A DNA stretch of 8,426 nucleotides from Patescibacteria group bacterium (GTDB lineage: Bacteria; Patescibacteriota; Patescibacteriia; 2-12-FULL-60-25): positions 1 through 8,426 of the forward strand of contig JAHJFW010000096.1 in NCBI GenBank assembly GCA_018824765.1. Reading direction: 5' to 3'. Numbering within the stretch: position 1 is the first letter of the stretch; every line of letters starts with the position of its first letter. Under the pieces are notes generated by a model that was not told where the DNA came from, ran no database searches, and was given only the letters and a program-made list of their open reading frames with translations. Positions 8,109-8,426 of this stretch are shown here, one piece after another. A program made the position numbers and the translations under genes.

Positions 8109-8117
8109 ATTATAACA
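8109..8117 (-). promoter_or_regulatory. Extended -10 promoter of the AAA+ ATPase gene, probably leaderless
   Basis: The minus strand reads TGTTATAAT, an exact TGnTATAAT extended -10 element (8117-8109). A weak -35 candidate TTATCT lies at 8139-8134 with a 19-nt spacer. Transcription would be expected to begin around 8101-8103, only about 2-4 nt before the ATG at 8099. The mRNA would then be effectively leaderless, which agrees with the lack of a Shine-Dalgarno motif and argues against the ATG at 8126. Confidence 0.65.
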
Positions 8118-8141
8118 GACAAGCATTGAGATGAGATAATT

Positions 8142-8150
8142 TTATCCACA
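8142..8150 (+). promoter_or_regulatory. Isolated perfect DnaA-box 9-mer
   Basis: TTATCCACA matches the consensus DnaA box exactly. It lies about 28 bp upstream of the ATPase -10 element. I see no second copy or AT-rich unwinding region in the window, so it is not an origin by itself. It could be a DnaA regulatory site or a chance match. Confidence 0.3.
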
Positions 8151-8172
8151 TGCAAAATAAAAAAGCCCTGCT

Positions 8173-8252
8173 CCCAAAAATTCAGATGTCATACACCCAA
8201 AATTCACACCTGTCCCTTTTGTACCATGTACCGCGGTGCCAAGTACCGCGGT
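8173..8252. repeat. REP-like intergenic repeat cluster
   Basis: This gene-free stretch has two repeat types. On the plus strand, cccaaaaattca (8173-8184) recurs as cccaaaattca (8196-8206). Then two 15-nt units lie in tandem: accatgtaccgcggt (8223-8237) and gccaagtaccgcggt (8238-8252), sharing gtaccgcggt. Each unit ends in the 8-nt palindrome ACCGCGGT, and the two copies can pair into an 8-bp stem with a 7-nt loop. Between the two parts lies acacctgtccctttt, similar to motifs I recall flanking RAYT (REP-associated transposase) repeats. No transposase gene is present, so a mobile origin is inference. Confidence 0.5.
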
Positions 8253-8271
8253 TCTCGGACGCAAGACACAC

Positions 8272-8295
8272 AAAAAATCCCGAAGGGGATTTTTT
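8272..8295 (-). terminator. Intrinsic terminator of the tRNA-Phe gene
   Basis: A perfect 10-bp inverted repeat (8272-8281 with 8286-8295) has the tetraloop CTTC on the minus strand. It reads AAAAAATCCC, CTTC, GGGATTTTTT, beginning 3 nt after the encoded CCA. The T run makes it a classic Rho-independent terminator. The sequence is symmetrical and could work on either strand, but the only gene abutting it is the minus-strand tRNA. Confidence 0.85.
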
Positions 8296-8298
8296 ATG

Positions 8299-8393
8299 TG
8301 GTGCCGAGGGCCAGGATTGAACTGGCGACGCAAGGATTTTCAGTCCTTCGCTCCCTGCCTGCCGGCAGGCAGGTACCACTGAGCTACCTCGGC
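8299..8393 (-). tRNA. tRNA-Phe (anticodon GAA) with a 20-nt palindrome inserted in the D-loop
   Basis: All tRNA arms can be drawn. Acceptor GCCGAGG (8393-8387) pairs with CCTCGGC (8309-8303), then discriminator A and an encoded CCA (8301-8299). The D-stem is GCTC (8384-8381) with GAGC (8353-8350). The anticodon stem AAGGA/TCCTT encloses CTGAAAA, anticodon GAA at 8341-8339. The variable loop is GCGTC. The T-stem GCCAG/CTGGC encloses TTCAATC. Without the insert the gene would be 75 nt including CCA with an ordinary D-loop AGTGGTA, keeping the G18-G19 pair. Instead CCTGCCTGCCGGCAGGCAGG lies between A21 and the 3' half of the D-stem, making it 95 nt. Every helix is intact, so the gene is either functional with an extra hairpin or recently interrupted. 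It has its own terminator at 8272-8295. Confidence 0.88.
8354..8373. repeat. 20-nt perfect palindrome inside the tRNA D-loop
   Basis: CCTGCCTGCCGGCAGGCAGG equals its own reverse complement. Removing it restores a canonical D-arm (GCTC AGTGGTA GAGC), which marks its ends unambiguously. In RNA it would fold into an 8-bp GC-rich stem with a CCGG loop. No flanking target duplication is seen. In one minus-strand reading frame it encodes PACRQAG. I recall such peptide strings recurring in predicted CPR proteins, which suggests a dispersed repeat; this was not checked. Confidence 0.9.
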
Positions 8394-8397
8394 ATAC

Positions 8398-8419
8398 AAA
8401 AATCCCCTGCTCGGGGATT
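8398..8419 (-). terminator. Hairpin with T tract immediately upstream of the tRNA
   Basis: On the minus strand AATCCCC (8419-8413), loop GAGCA, GGGGATT (8407-8401) and a T run to 8398 form a Rho-independent terminator-like hairpin. It ends about 5 nt before the tRNA 5' end, leaving no room for a promoter between them. It may end a gene lying beyond the right edge, or be part of the tRNA precursor. Its stem resembles that of the terminator on the other side of the tRNA. Confidence 0.6.
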
Positions 8420-8426
8420 CTTGCAT

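Noticed and set aside
8100..8126. ATG at 8126 as the start of the AAA+ ATPase
   Set aside because: It lies upstream of the extended -10 box at 8109-8117 and has no ribosome-binding motif. The ATG at 8099 is followed directly by the membrane helix.
8173..8252. CRISPR array
   Set aside because: The repeats are too short, differ between the two types, and do not alternate with spacers of even length. No cas gene is present.
8142..8379. Two small minus-strand open frames (63 and 65 codons) across the tRNA region
   Set aside because: They run through the tRNA, its terminator and the repeat block. Their sequence is translated structural RNA and repeats.

Overview
The window looks like a piece of a Candidate Phyla Radiation (Patescibacteria, Parcubacteria-like) chromosome. 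The grounds are a large DUF4012 protein in an overlapping operon with a GT4-type glycosyltransferase, a membrane-anchored ClpB/ClpC-like ATPase with only one AAA+ ring, single-pass surface proteins, start codons without Shine-Dalgarno motifs, and a short GC-rich palindrome of a kind I recall from CPR genomes. TGA serves as a stop codon, so the code is standard here. This lineage call is inference from gene content; no marker gene was searched.

Every supported gene is on the minus strand, so transcription runs from high to low coordinates. From the right edge: a hairpin with a T tract (8398-8419), a tRNA-Phe(GAA) gene (8299-8393) whose D-loop carries an extra 20-nt perfect palindrome, and a strong tRNA terminator (8272-8295). 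A 170-bp intergenic stretch follows, with REP-like direct and palindromic repeats, a perfect DnaA-box 9-mer, and an extended -10 promoter only a few bases from the ATPase start. Next come the anchored AAA+ ATPase (6912-8099) and, 21 nt later, an unidentified single-pass exported protein (5844-6890). An intrinsic terminator (5791-5823) ends this unit.

A second intergenic region (5676-5843) has heptad repeats and a large imperfect inverted repeat around a TATATT box. It precedes an operon of three genes joined by two ATGA overlaps: glycosyltransferase (4560-5675), 911-residue DUF4012 membrane protein (1828-4563), and a membrane-anchored protein with repeated Ig-like/DUF11-type modules (1-1831, running off the left edge).

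The three-gene operon plausibly builds or decorates the cell surface: a cytosolic sugar transferase and two proteins with cytosolic N-termini, one membrane segment and large outside domains. The ATPase and its partner may form a separate membrane-associated module. The most unusual observation is the palindrome inside the D-loop of an otherwise textbook tRNA-Phe.
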